A stretch of 64,000 bases of DNA from Saxibacter everestensis (GTDB lineage Bacteria; Actinomycetota; Actinomycetes; Actinomycetales; Brevibacteriaceae), in the NCBI RefSeq assembly GCF_025787225.1, contig NZ_CP090958.1, positions 1,889,856-1,953,855 on the forward strand, in the 5' to 3' direction. This document shows, one piece after another, positions 17,362 through 26,228 of this stretch (its first letter is position 1; every line of letters starts with the position of its first letter). The notes below the pieces were generated by a model. It saw only the letters and a list, made by a program, of their open reading frames with translations, made no database searches and was not told the DNA's origin. Both the position numbers and the translations under genes were made by a program.

Positions 17362-17687
17362 GGCCTGATTACAGCCTGATCTCGAACAGCTTTGTCGGAT
17401 CGTGATAGCGGGTTCATCCGAAAGGATGAGGAGGCAATTGAGACATGCGTCACGTCATAGGATTGTGGGTTTGGGCCTGCGTCGGCAAGGTCCGCGAGCT
17501 CTGTGCAGGAAACACGCCTGAATACGCGCGCGGTCTGACACAGAGTCCGCGACCTCGCCGCCGGGCCTGCACGGGTTCGCGTTCGCCGCCAGCCCACGAC
17601 CTCGCCGCCATCTCGTCGTTCGCCAGCCAACCCGCGTCATCCGCGCCAGGCCGGGTACCTCACCGGCCCACTAGGGGTGCCGGTCGG
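17362..17687. other. Intergenic stretch, no convincing gene
   Basis: Holds a small GNRA-type hairpin (TCATCC-GAAA-GGATGA at 17414-17429) followed by GAGGAGG and an ATG at 17445. The frame from that ATG runs antisense through the aminotransferase and is not credible in full. A short peptide from it cannot be excluded. Confidence 0.4.
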
Positions 17688-18923
17688 TCACTCCCCCAGG
17701 GCCGCGGCTATCGTGTCGGCGATCAGTTGAATTTCGTCTTCGGTAATGATGAACGGCGGCGAGATCTGGATGACGTTTCCGCCGACGATCTTGCGCAGCA
17801 ACACGCCATGTCCCAGCCCATGTGCCTCTACCTTGTTCGCGAGTTGAGCATCCCGAAGCTCCACCGCTCCGAGCAGGCCGACACCGGCGCGCACGTCGAT
17901 GACGCCGTCCAATTCGGCAAGTGGGGCAAGTGCATCCGCGAGCACAGTTTCCAGCGATGCAACCCGTTGCACCAGGTTCTCCCGCTCAAGCACGTCGATA
18001 TTGGCAAGAGCCGCGGCACAGACCGCCGCATGGCCGGAGTAGGTCACGCCATGACGGAAACTCAAGCTCCCCTCATCGGCGAAGAACGGCTCGGCGACAT
18101 GAGGTGCCACGACCAGGCCGCCCAATGGCAGATACCCGGATGTCACTCCCTTCGCAAAGGTCATCATGTCCGGCTGCAGGTCGAACCGTTCCGAGGCGAA
18201 CCATTTTCCGGTCCGGCCGAACCCGGTGATCACCTCGTCGGAAACGAACAGGATGTCGTGCTTGCGGCATAACTCGCGCACCTCGGCCAGATACTCGGCG
18301 CCGGGAAATATCACGCCACCCGTCCCGATCACCGGTTCGCAGAAAAATGCCGCGATGAGTTCCGGACCTGTGTTCATGATCGTCTTCTCGACATCATGCC
18401 AGTCCGTGGCCGAAGCCCGCAGCACAGCGGGATCGAGCTCGCCATACCCTTCGCGGTTGGCCGGTAGCCAGCCAAGGGAGGTTCCGTGTCCGTGCAGACC
18501 GTGATACGCCTGTTGACGGGAGATGATGATCCGCTTGTCCGGACGGCCGGTCGCGGTGAAGTACCTCCTGGCGAGTTTCGCAGCGGTCTCGATGGCATCG
18601 GATCCCCCGGAACCGAGCAGTACTTTCGCACCATCATCGAACGGAGCAAGGTCCACGATCCGGTCGCACAGCTCGAGTGTTGGACGCGTGGCGTACTTGT
18701 CGAAGGTCTGGTAATGCTCGAGCTTCTGCATCTGCTTCGCTACCGCGGTCGCGATCTCGGGTCGTCCGTGGCCGATGTTCGCGTACCAGAGCGCCGCCGT
18801 CGCATCCAGCAGTTTGGTGCCGTCCTCGGTCCACAGGTACGAACCCTCACCACGATCGATCACGATCTCATTATTCTTCACCGTGGACATCATTGCCTGC
18901 GGATGCCAAAACGAAGTGGACAC
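17688..18923 (-). CDS. Class III PLP-dependent aminotransferase
   Basis: 411-residue fold-type I aminotransferase. Visible features: substrate/cofactor region LLGSGGSDAIETAAKLAR, LFVSDEVITGFGRTGKWFA with the PLP-ring aspartate, and MTFAKGVTSGYLPLGG with the Schiff-base lysine. The family acts on omega-amino donors such as putrescine, GABA, beta-alanine or taurine. With PotABCD and a succinate-semialdehyde dehydrogenase in the same window, a polyamine/GABA role is plausible but unproven. Intact and full length. Divergent from the GNAT gene. Confidence 0.9.
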   Translation of the reverse strand: MSTSFWHPQAMMSTVKNNEIVIDRGEGSYLWTEDGTKLLDATAALWYANIGHGRPEIATAVAKQMQKLEHYQTFDKYATRPTLELCDRIVDLAPFDDGAKVLLGSGGSDAIETAAKLARRYFTATGRPDKRIIISRQQAYHGLHGHGTSLGWLPANREGYGELDPAVLRASATDWHDVEKTIMNTGPELIAAFFCEPVIGTGGVIFPGAEYLAEVRELCRKHDILFVSDEVITGFGRTGKWFASERFDLQPDMMTFAKGVTSGYLPLGGLVVAPHVAEPFFADEGSLSFRHGVTYSGHAAVCAAALANIDVLERENLVQRVASLETVLADALAPLAELDGVIDVRAGVGLLGAVELRDAQLANKVEAHGLGHGVLLRKIVGGNVIQISPPFIITEDEIQLIADTIAAALGE

Positions 18924-18987
18924 CTTGGATACCTCTCGACGATTGCATTATGTGCCGGACATCAACAGCCAAGCCAAGACCTAACCG

Positions 18988-18999
18988 ATTGTCAACAAT
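18988..18999. promoter_or_regulatory. Short palindrome between aminotransferase and GNAT
   Basis: ATTGTCAACAAT has 5-bp arms around two bases, about 65 bases from each divergent start. This resembles sites of GntR-type repressors (TTGT-NN-ACAA), but no such regulator is adjacent. Confidence 0.35.
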
Positions 19000-19056
19000 G
19001 AGCTGGCCAGTGGCTATGCTGTGGCCAAAGTGTTCTCGACCGAATGAGGAGTCCCG

Positions 19057-19515
19057 ATGTCCGACTGGCAGATTTCCGCACCACGAAGCGACGAGTACCA
19101 GGCGTGGAAGAGGCTCTTCGACGGCTACCTGACCTTCTATCGGAAAACTCCTAGTGAGGAGCGGGCTCAGACCGTCTGGGGGTGGCTGCAGGATCCGGCA
19201 CACGAAGTTTCCGGGCTACTGGCAAGGTCAGCCGACGGGACACCGGTTGCCCTTGCCCACTACCGGCCGTTCGCCCGCCCGATCGCCGGAGAATACGGCG
19301 GGTGGGTGGACGATCTGTTCGCTGATCCGGCAGTCCGTGGCGAGGGCGTCATGGATGCACTGGCCAGCGAGTTGCAGAAGATCGCTGCCGCCAGCAACTG
19401 GGGCATCCTGCGTTGGATCACCGCGGACGACAATTACCGGGCGCGCAGCAAGTACGACCGGATCGCCGCCCGGACGATGTGGATCACCTACGACGCCCAG
19501 GTGAAGACCGACTGA
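19057..19515 (+). CDS. GNAT family N-acetyltransferase
   Basis: 152-residue acetyl-CoA-dependent acetyltransferase domain: strand/helix order ends with WVDDLFADPAVRGEGVMDALASEL, the acetyl-CoA pyrophosphate-binding loop (RGEGV), and ILRWITADDNYRARSKYDRIA. ATG at 19057 with GAGGAG upstream. It ends immediately beside the convergent nucleotide-sugar dehydrogenase gene. Acceptor substrate unknown. Confidence 0.88.
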   Translation: MSDWQISAPRSDEYQAWKRLFDGYLTFYRKTPSEERAQTVWGWLQDPAHEVSGLLARSADGTPVALAHYRPFARPIAGEYGGWVDDLFADPAVRGEGVMDALASELQKIAAASNWGILRWITADDNYRARSKYDRIAARTMWITYDAQVKTD

Positions 19516-20829
19516 CTAACGGCGTCCCAGGGCGCGATAGGTCCAGCCGGCCGCTCGCCACAGACCTGGATCAAGCACGTTGCGACCGTCGAGAATCGCA
19601 GGGACCCCGACAACCGACTTCAACTGATCTGGAGACAACTCGCGGTATTCGGTCCACTCAGTTGCTAGCAGCACGGCATCCGCGCCGCGCAACGCGTCAA
19701 TTGTGTCAGCGACATAGTTCAGTTCGGGGAATCGACTGCGGGCGTTATCGATAGCTTCCGGGTCGGTGACGACGACGTCGGCGCCCTGTAGCGACAGCTG
19801 CGCGGCCACGCTCAGCGCCGGTGAATCCCGGACGTCGTCACTGTTTGGCTTGAACGCGGCGCCGAGCACGGTGACCCGCTTGCCGATCAGGCTGCCGCCG
19901 CACACCTCCCGGACTAGGTCGACCATTCTGATCCGGCGCCGCATGTTGATCGCGTCGATTTCGCGCAGGAACGCCACCGCCTGATCGGCGCCGAGTTCGC
20001 CGGCACGGGCCATGAATGCCCGAATGTCCTTGGGCAGGCAGCCACCGCCGAATCCCAAGCCGGCATTGAGAAACTTCCGCCCGATCCGATCATCCATCCC
20101 GATCGCGTCCGCCAGCTGGGTCACGTCGGCACCGGACGCCTCGCACAGCTCCGCCATCGCATTGATAAATGAGATCTTCGTGGCGAGGAAGGAGTTCGCG
20201 GCGGTCTTGACCAACTCGGCTGTCGCGTAGTCGGTCACCAGGCGCGTCGTGTCCCGGCGCAGTATGTCCGCGTACACCTCGTCCAGCCGGGTTGTCGCTT
20301 GCTCCCCCGCTGCTCCGTCCGGAACTCCGTATACCAGCCGATCCGGCGAGAGGGTGTCCTCTACGGCGTGTCCCTCGCGCAGAAATTCGGGGTTCCAGGC
20401 AACAAGTACTCCATCGGCGGACCCGGCCAACTCGGCGAGCCGGCTCGCCGTCCCTACCGGAACCGTTGATTTCCCCACAATCAGGTCGCCCGCCGTGGCG
20501 TGCTGCAACACAGAGCTGAACGCGGCGTCCACGAACGTCATGTCTGCCCCCAGCTCGCCCTTCCGCTGGGGCGTGCCAACGCAGAGGAAGTGCACCGACG
20601 CAGCGGAAATCTCGGACAGGTCAGTGCTGAACTTGAGGCTACCCAAGGCCTGCGCATCATGCAGAAGGTCTTCCAGGCCAGGCTCGAAGAACGGCGCCTT
20701 GCTGGCGGAAAGCATGTCGATCCTGCGTTGGTCCAGATCGACGCCAATCACCTCATGGCCGAGCGAGGCCATCGCCGCAGCGTGCACCGCACCGAGGTAG
20801 CCGCAACCGATCACCGAAATAGTCGTCAT
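19516..20829 (-). CDS. ugd: UDP-glucose/GDP-mannose dehydrogenase family protein (UDP-glucose 6-dehydrogenase type)
   Basis: About 437 residues. NAD-binding Rossmann start ISVIGCGYLGAVHAAAMA; central GFGGGCLPKD with the catalytic cysteine; C-terminal FKPNSDDVRDSPAL. The family oxidises a nucleotide sugar twice to the uronic acid used for wall or capsule polymers. The ATG at 20829 was chosen because it directly precedes the Rossmann strand; a start 10 codons earlier adds only polar residues. UDP-glucose is the likeliest substrate by family; no glycan cluster adjoins it. Confidence 0.87.
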   Translation of the reverse strand: MTTISVIGCGYLGAVHAAAMASLGHEVIGVDLDQRRIDMLSASKAPFFEPGLEDLLHDAQALGSLKFSTDLSEISAASVHFLCVGTPQRKGELGADMTFVDAAFSSVLQHATAGDLIVGKSTVPVGTASRLAELAGSADGVLVAWNPEFLREGHAVEDTLSPDRLVYGVPDGAAGEQATTRLDEVYADILRRDTTRLVTDYATAELVKTAANSFLATKISFINAMAELCEASGADVTQLADAIGMDDRIGRKFLNAGLGFGGGCLPKDIRAFMARAGELGADQAVAFLREIDAINMRRRIRMVDLVREVCGGSLIGKRVTVLGAAFKPNSDDVRDSPALSVAAQLSLQGADVVVTDPEAIDNARSRFPELNYVADTIDALRGADAVLLATEWTEYRELSPDQLKSVVGVPAILDGRNVLDPGLWRAAGWTYRALGRR

Positions 20830-20961
20830 GTCTCGCCCCGCCCTGCTGTTTTGATCCACGTAACGTCGCTTGAGACACTACCGGTCTCGGGTTGATGACT
20901 GTCAGCCGGATGCGTCAGTAACCGTTTGCGACGCGAATAACGCCTGTGTCGAAGATCGAAT

Positions 20962-21753
20962 ATGCTCACCTCTGTGCGCAACTACATCGAGTACGTGAAG
21001 ACATCGACGCTGGCCAGACTGATTGCGGTTTACGCAGTGCTGGCGCTGCTGTTTCTCCTGGTCCCACCGCTGCGGAACCTCCTGGTTTCACTGCCCTGGC
21101 TTGGCCCGGTTCTGGTACTTGTCGGCGCACTGACAGCCATGTACCTGGCAGAGCGTGGCAAGACCGAGCTTGATGCCGTCACGACAGACCGCGACCGGAT
21201 CAGTGGCTCACTGACCGAGGCCCAGGGCGAACGTCGCAGGCTGGCAGAGGAGCTAGCCGGTTTCAGGCCGATAGTCGATGAGACATCCGCCGACACCACC
21301 AGCGCAAACGCCATCATGTCGCTGTTCCCCAACAACACCGGCTTCGTACAGTGGCTGCGGATTACGCCGACGTTGACCTCCTGGTATGCAAGTGACATCT
21401 CCGCACTGTCGGAATTCGTCCGTTCCCACCAGGACACAGAATTCGAGAACACAGCGGTCCACACAGCATTTCTGAACTTCCGGAATGCCGCTGTCGCGCT
21501 CAACGACTGGTTCCGGGCCGAGGGTGTCGAGACGGACGATGTGCTGACCGCACGCGATGGCGACAGGCACTTCACCCTGCGCGAAGCAAGCGCCCGCGAA
21601 GCCGGATGGGGTGGATTCAGCGCGGCACGCGCGGAGTCGGAGCAGCTTGCGGACATCTTTCGCAACGAGTTCCTTGCCTTCGAACGCGTCGGACTCGAGC
21701 AGGGCACGCTCGACCCCCGCCGGCCCCAACCGCATCCCGCAACGGGCGCCTAG
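20962..21753 (+). CDS. Hypothetical membrane protein with coiled coil
   Basis: 263 residues: two closely spaced N-terminal hydrophobic helices (LIAVYAVLALLFLLV and WLGPVLVLVGALTAMYLA), a charged helical/coiled-coil stretch (LDAVTTDRDRISGSLTEAQGERRRLAEEL) and a soluble domain rich in aromatics (LRITPTLTSWYASDISALSEF) that ends in a Pro-rich tail. No enzyme motif recognised. Its end overlaps the convergent MFS gene by 4 bases. Confidence 0.75.
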   Translation: MLTSVRNYIEYVKTSTLARLIAVYAVLALLFLLVPPLRNLLVSLPWLGPVLVLVGALTAMYLAERGKTELDAVTTDRDRISGSLTEAQGERRRLAEELAGFRPIVDETSADTTSANAIMSLFPNNTGFVQWLRITPTLTSWYASDISALSEFVRSHQDTEFENTAVHTAFLNFRNAAVALNDWFRAEGVETDDVLTARDGDRHFTLREASAREAGWGGFSAARAESEQLADIFRNEFLAFERVGLEQGTLDPRRPQPHPATGA

Positions 21754-23045
21754 TCGAGTTCTTTTCTCGCAGTCTCGGCCATCCGGAGGTAGACGATGAA
21801 GGAAACGACGGCCAAAGCTGCCGCGTACCAACCGAATAGCTCCGGCCTGCCGACGTCCTTGAACAGCGTCCCCATGAACGGCGCAGTTCCGCCGAACGCC
21901 GCAACCGTCAGGGAGTACGGGAACCCGATGCCGGCTGCGCGCACCCGAGCCGGGAACAGTTCCGCGTTGACCGCCACGCCGATCGAGGTATAGCCGGTCA
22001 CGACGACCATGCCGGCAAGGGTCAGAAGCAGAAGCCCGGCAAATGACGGGCCGGAGCGAACGTAAGCCAGAGCCGGCACGATTCCGAGCGCGAAGATGCC
22101 GGAGAAGGCCAGCAGTAACGGTTTGCGGCCGACCCGGTCGGAGAGAATTCCGAAAACAGGTTGGATCAGCGCGAAGAAGATCAGAGCGATTGTGCTCACC
22201 AGCAAGGCCTTCGCCGGGTCGACACCGCCATTCTGCTGCGCGTAGGTGGGCAGATATGTCGTCCACGTGTAGTAGGCGATGGTTCCGGCAATCGTCACGC
22301 CACAGATGAGCAGGGATGCCTTCGGATGATGGATGATCGCCTCGAACAACTTCGGCCGATCCTGTTTCTTCTCCGGTACTGCCGTGGTTTCGCTCGCTGT
22401 GCGCCGAATCACCAGACCGACGAGGCTCAGAACCGCGCCCAGCACAAACGGCAGTCGCCAACCCCACGAGGTGAGGTCGGCTGAGGACAGGCTGACGGCG
22501 AGGATCGCGGCGAAACCGGAGGCAATCAGCTGGCCGATCGTAGTCGACACGTACTGGAACGACGCGAAAAGCCCGCGACGCCCCGGCGGCGCACTTTCCA
22601 CGAGGAAGGTGCTGTTCGCGGCGAACTCGCCGCCGACGGAGAAGCCGCCAATCAGCCGCGCGAGCACCAGCAGAATCGGCGAAAGCACTCCTACCTGCGC
22701 ATAGGTCGGCACAATCGCGATCAACAGGCTACTCGCGCCCATCAGCAGGATGGTCAGGGTCAGGATGTTCTTGCGGCCGAGCTTGTCGGCCAACGAACCA
22801 AGGACCAGCCCGCCGACCGGGCGCATGAAAAAGCCGACTGCGAAGACGGCGAAGCTGCTGAGCAGGCTGGCAACCTTGTCATCCGTGTGGAAAATCTGCG
22901 CGGAGAAGAACACGGCAAGGAACGAATAGGTATACCAGTCGTACCACTCGACGACGTTGCCGACCGAGGCAGCGACGATCTGGCGGCCGCTGCGGCGCTG
23001 CGCTTCGGAGCGCGGGGACTTGGGAATAGGGGATGCAATAGTCAC
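21750..23045 (-). CDS. MFS transporter, metabolite:H+ symporter (KgtP/ProP-like)
   Basis: About 431 residues, twelve membrane segments. The N-terminal signature IVAASVGNVVEWYDWYTYSFLAVFF is typical of the MHS subfamily (alpha-ketoglutarate, shikimate, proline/betaine carriers). The loop GSLADKLGRKNILT is the MFS motif A. GTG at 23045 is the likely start; earlier in-frame starts run back through the divergent promoter and SOS-like box. Substrate is probably a carboxylate or zwitterion; sequence alone does not decide. Confidence 0.88.
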   Translation of the reverse strand: MTIASPIPKSPRSEAQRRSGRQIVAASVGNVVEWYDWYTYSFLAVFFSAQIFHTDDKVASLLSSFAVFAVGFFMRPVGGLVLGSLADKLGRKNILTLTILLMGASSLLIAIVPTYAQVGVLSPILLVLARLIGGFSVGGEFAANSTFLVESAPPGRRGLFASFQYVSTTIGQLIASGFAAILAVSLSSADLTSWGWRLPFVLGAVLSLVGLVIRRTASETTAVPEKKQDRPKLFEAIIHHPKASLLICGVTIAGTIAYYTWTTYLPTYAQQNGGVDPAKALLVSTIALIFFALIQPVFGILSDRVGRKPLLLAFSGIFALGIVPALAYVRSGPSFAGLLLLTLAGMVVVTGYTSIGVAVNAELFPARVRAAGIGFPYSLTVAAFGGTAPFMGTLFKDVGRPELFGWYAAALAVVSFIVYLRMAETARKELD

Positions 23046-23179
23046 GGTGCGTACCTTACCGGCTAGTCGGCCAACACGATCCGGTCGCTGCACATTTCGT
23101 AACCACCCGGCGGGCACGTCAGGCCTGCCGCGGCTCCCCTGACCGGCCGATGTGTACCAGGTGCACTCCCTTGCGCAAT

Positions 23180-23199
23180 ATTCGAATGCATGTTCGAAT
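23180..23199. promoter_or_regulatory. LexA/SOS-type box upstream of the radical SAM gene
   Basis: ATTCGAATGCATGTTCGAAT is a 20-bp near-perfect palindrome. Its core CGAATGCATGTTCG matches the Gram-positive/mycobacterial SOS box (CGAAC-N4-GTTCG) at all conserved positions but one. It ends 6 bases before the ATG at 23206, where LexA would block initiation. Confidence 0.75.
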
Positions 23200-23205
23200 G
23201 ACATC

Positions 23206-24264
23206 ATGCGATGGGACGGGCAGAAACTATCAAGCGACGACGCCGGAGCACTGCCCGGCATGACTGCACTTCAGGGCTTCGTCCGGTCGGTGCAGACGCC
23301 CGAGTTCGCCGGCGTCACATTTCACGAGGTCCACGCGAAGTCCGCGCTGAACAAGGTCACCGGCGAGTCGGATATGCCGTTCGGCTGGACAATCAATCCG
23401 TACCGCGGCTGCCTGCATCAGTGCGTGTACTGCTTTGCCCGAAACACCCACACCTACCTGGACTTCGACGCCGGCAGCGGCTTCGACACCCAAATCGTGG
23501 TCAAGACCAATATCGGGGAAGTTCTGCGACGCGAACTGGCAAAACCGTCCTGGCGGAACCAGCATGTCGCACTCGGCACCAACACAGACCCCTATCAGCG
23601 CGCCGAGGGCAGGTATCGACTCATGCCCGGGATCATCGAAGCACTTGCCGGCGCCGGCACACCTTTTTCTATTCTGACCAAAGGCACCCTGATTCGGCGC
23701 GACCTGAAGATTCTTGTCCAGGCGGCCGAGCGAGTGCCAGTGGGAATCGGTATCTCACTCGCCCTGCTTGCACCCGAACTGCAGGATCGTCTCGAGCCTG
23801 GCACACCCTCTCCGCGTGCCCGGCTGGAACTGATCAAGGCGATTACGGATGCCGGCCTGCCGTGTGGCGTCTTCATCGCCCCGGTCCTTCCATGGCTGAA
23901 CGACAACACGGAACAACTCGACCAGTTGCTGGCCGGCCTAGCCGGCGCGGGCGCGACCGGCGTGACAGTGAGCGCCCTTCACCTGCGCCCGGGCACGAAG
24001 GACTGGTTCATGCAGTGGCTGGGGCGAGAACACCCCGAGCTGGTGGAGCGCTACGAATCGCTCTACGCCGCCGGCGCCTATGCGCCCAGGACTTACCGCG
24101 ACCGATTGCGCGACACGGTTCGGCCACTGTTGACCAAGCACGGTTTTAACCGCGATGCGAACATCGAGCCGCGACGACTCAGCCGGCGGACCGGATTTCC
24201 AGCCGGATTGCATCCCCAGAACAAAGACGCTCCGCGAGAGACAGCAAATCCCGCACTGTTCTGA
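23206..24264 (+). CDS. Rv2578c/SplB-like radical SAM protein
   Basis: About 352 residues from the ATG at 23206 (MRWDGQKL), which matches the usual start of this actinobacterial family. A longer frame from 23152 would run through the SOS-like palindrome. The radical SAM cluster motif is CLHQCVYCFAR (CxxxCxxC). The family is related to spore photoproduct lyase (SplB) and lies in the SOS regulon of mycobacteria as I recall it, which fits the box just upstream. Probably involved in repair of a DNA lesion; the actual lesion in non-sporulators is unknown. Confidence 0.88.
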   Translation: MRWDGQKLSSDDAGALPGMTALQGFVRSVQTPEFAGVTFHEVHAKSALNKVTGESDMPFGWTINPYRGCLHQCVYCFARNTHTYLDFDAGSGFDTQIVVKTNIGEVLRRELAKPSWRNQHVALGTNTDPYQRAEGRYRLMPGIIEALAGAGTPFSILTKGTLIRRDLKILVQAAERVPVGIGISLALLAPELQDRLEPGTPSPRARLELIKAITDAGLPCGVFIAPVLPWLNDNTEQLDQLLAGLAGAGATGVTVSALHLRPGTKDWFMQWLGREHPELVERYESLYAAGAYAPRTYRDRLRDTVRPLLTKHGFNRDANIEPRRLSRRTGFPAGLHPQNKDAPRETANPALF

Positions 24265-24307
24265 AGCCACTCCCCCCTGGCCAGCTGGGCGGAATCCCGA
24301 TTGCATG

Positions 24308-24326
24308 TTAGGTTTACCTTGCCTAA
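24308..24326. promoter_or_regulatory. DtxR/IdeR-type iron box
   Basis: TTAGGTTTACCTTGCCTAA matches the 19-bp DtxR/IdeR consensus (TTAGGTTAGSCTAACCTAA) at about 15 positions, including both TTAGG/CCTAA ends. It sits 21 bases upstream of the GTG of the siderophore-binding lipoprotein gene, as expected for iron-dependent repression. Confidence 0.82.
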
Positions 24327-24347
24327 TTTCATGAAGGAGTACCGATT

Positions 24348-25367
24348 GTGACCACCCGTCGAAAGTTCATCCGGCGTTCCGCCAGCGCGGCCGCGGCCGC
24401 GCTGGCCATTTCCGTTCTCGCAGCCTGCGGAGGCGGAACCGCACCCGAGGCCGGCCCAGCCGAATCCGGCGGCCCGTTCCCGGTGACCATCAAGAATGTC
24501 TTCGGCGAGACGACTATCGAGCAGCAGCCACAGCGCATCGTCACGCTTGGCTGGAATGCCCAGGACGTCGTTTACGCTCTCGGCCAGACGCCGGTCGGCA
24601 TGCCGTCCTATGCTTACGGCGCCAACAAGGACGGCGTAATGCCGTGGACGGCCGAGCACTACAAGAGCTCCGAGACAACCCTGTTGGATACCGCCGACGG
24701 ACCGCCCTACGAAGAGATCCTCTCGCTCGAACCGGACGTCATCCTCGCACCATACGAGGGTTTCGACGACGCGGCGTACAATAAACTGTCCGAGATCGCG
24801 CCGACCGTCGCTTACCCGGACAAGGCCTGGCAGACCAGCTGGCAGGATCAGACCACCATCATCGGCAAAGCAATCGGCAAGACCGACGAGGCCGAGAAGC
24901 TAGTCGAAGAGACCACTCAGAAGATCGCGGCCGCAGCCGAACAGCACCCGGAATTCGCCGGAAAGACCGTGTCCGTTCCGTACTTCGGCAAACAGCTCAT
25001 CAATGTATACAAGCCGACGGATCCACGGGTCCAGCTACTCAATGAACTCGGTTTCCGGAACGCTCCGGGAGTTGAGAAAATCGTCCGCGAAAGCAAGGAC
25101 GAGAACTTCTACGCCGACGTCGCCTGGGAGAAGGTTAATCAGGTCGATGCGGACGTGATCGTCGGATATGTCGATGACATGTCCATCGAAGAATTCCACA
25201 AGAACGACCTCACCCGACAGCTCGGCGCCGTGAAGAACCACAGCGCTTTGATACTGGACGACACACAGGTGATCGCCGGTCTGAGCCAACCATCCGTGCT
25301 CAGCGTTGACTGGACACTGGAAAAGATCCTCCCAGAGCTCAGCAAGGCAGCCAACGGCGAACTATAG
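24348..25367 (+). CDS. Iron-siderophore ABC transporter substrate-binding lipoprotein
   Basis: 339 residues. Signal peptide with RRK and RR pairs (TTRRKFIRRSASAAAAAL) and lipobox LAAC near residue 26, so a lipid-anchored binding protein. The mature part is a FepB/FecB-type fold: PQRIVTLGWNAQDVVYALG at the start and EEILSLEPDVILAPY in the first lobe. GTG start with GAAGGAG upstream. An iron box lies in the promoter, and a strong hairpin follows. No permease or ATPase gene is adjacent, so it must work with subunits encoded elsewhere. Confidence 0.92.
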   Translation: MTTRRKFIRRSASAAAAALAISVLAACGGGTAPEAGPAESGGPFPVTIKNVFGETTIEQQPQRIVTLGWNAQDVVYALGQTPVGMPSYAYGANKDGVMPWTAEHYKSSETTLLDTADGPPYEEILSLEPDVILAPYEGFDDAAYNKLSEIAPTVAYPDKAWQTSWQDQTTIIGKAIGKTDEAEKLVEETTQKIAAAAEQHPEFAGKTVSVPYFGKQLINVYKPTDPRVQLLNELGFRNAPGVEKIVRESKDENFYADVAWEKVNQVDADVIVGYVDDMSIEEFHKNDLTRQLGAVKNHSALILDDTQVIAGLSQPSVLSVDWTLEKILPELSKAANGEL

Positions 25368-25465
25368 CGACCAGAAAACCGGATCGGGTATCGCAGCAGG
25401 GATGTTCGCAGGCTTCACATCGGCATCCTTGCAACGGCGAGATCACGCTACGCGCTAGAGACGCA

Positions 25466-25506
25466 CAACGCCCTGGAGCGGATACGAAATCCGCCCCAGG
25501 GCGTTG
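25466..25506. terminator. Bidirectional hairpin terminator
   Basis: A long stem: CAACGCCCTGG-GCGGAT, loop, ATCCGC-CCAGGGCGTTG. It lies between the convergent siderophore-binding gene (ends 25367) and yceI-like gene (ends 25523), and can serve both. Confidence 0.85.
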
Positions 25507-25522
25507 CGCCGCCGAAAGCTAC

Positions 25523-26071
25523 TTACTCACTAGGAGCCACAAAAGCCACGTCGAGGTTGATCGCTACCTTGTCGCTGACCAGGACGCCACCGGCCTCAAG
25601 TGCCGCATTCCAGGTTAGGCCGAATTCCTTGCGACTGATCACAGTGTTTGCGGAAATGCCGGTGCGCGTGGTTCCGAAAGCATCGACCGCAACTCCGTTG
25701 AACTCCGCATCGAATGTGACCGGCTTGGTGATTCCGCGGATTGTCAGGTCACCGGCGAGCTTGAAGGCTTCGCCGTCACCGCTAAGTCCGGTGGACGCAA
25801 ACGAGAGTTCCGGGAACTTGGCGGTATCGAAGAAGTCCTCGCCACGGACATGGGCGTCGCGGTTGTCGTCGCCGGAATTGAAGCTGTCGGCTTTCGCGAC
25901 CGCAGTCACACTTGAATCGGCGAGAGAGTCGCCAACATTCAGGCCAGCCTCGACCAGGTCGAAGCTACCCCGAACCTTGCTGATGCCCGCGTGACGAACG
26001 GCAAAGCCGACCTCGCTGTGTGCGCCGTCGAGGGTCCAGGTGCCTTTTGTCAGTCCGGATGGAACGGTCAT
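25523..26071 (-). CDS. YceI family protein
   Basis: 182 residues, complete YceI beta-barrel (lipocalin-like) that binds an isoprenoid or similar lipid in the family. Typical opening GTWTLDGAHSEVGFAVRHAGISKVRGSF and later DLTIRGITKPVTFDAEF. No signal peptide, so unlike E. coli YceI it is probably cytoplasmic, as is common in actinobacteria. Its promoter region has a perfect 20-bp palindrome at 26136-26155. Confidence 0.93.
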   Translation of the reverse strand: MTVPSGLTKGTWTLDGAHSEVGFAVRHAGISKVRGSFDLVEAGLNVGDSLADSSVTAVAKADSFNSGDDNRDAHVRGEDFFDTAKFPELSFASTGLSGDGEAFKLAGDLTIRGITKPVTFDAEFNGVAVDAFGTTRTGISANTVISRKEFGLTWNAALEAGGVLVSDKVAINLDVAFVAPSE

Positions 26072-26135
26072 CGATGTACTCCTTGTGTTCGTGGTTCCTT
26101 AGGCGGTTCATGCTTATGCATCAACTCTACCGCAC

Positions 26136-26155
26136 TTAGTTGAAGTGTCAACTAA
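26136..26155. promoter_or_regulatory. Perfect palindromic operator upstream of yceI-like gene
   Basis: TTAGTTGAAGTGTCAACTAA has 8-bp arms (TTAGTTGA/TCAACTAA) around AGTG, 65-84 bases upstream of the yceI start. It looks like a MarR-type operator. No MarR gene is in the window. Confidence 0.65.
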
Positions 26156-26180
26156 TCTTCTAACACCGTGCCGCGCCTCG

Positions 26181-26228
26181 CTATTCCAAATCTGATGGCG
26201 ACCTGGCTATTCCAAACCTGATGGCGAC
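26181..26228. repeat. 26-bp-period direct repeat at the end of the PIG-L gene
   Basis: CTATTCCAAATCTGATGGCG and CTATTCCAAACCTGATGGCG, each followed by AC, occur at 26181 and 26207 (21 of 22 bases identical). The second copy runs into the PIG-L stop codon. Confidence 0.85.

Noticed and set aside
17445-18272. 275-codon plus-strand frame with GAGGAGG before its ATG
   Set aside because: Spacing of the site is long and most of the frame is antisense to the aminotransferase; kept only as a remark on the intergenic part.
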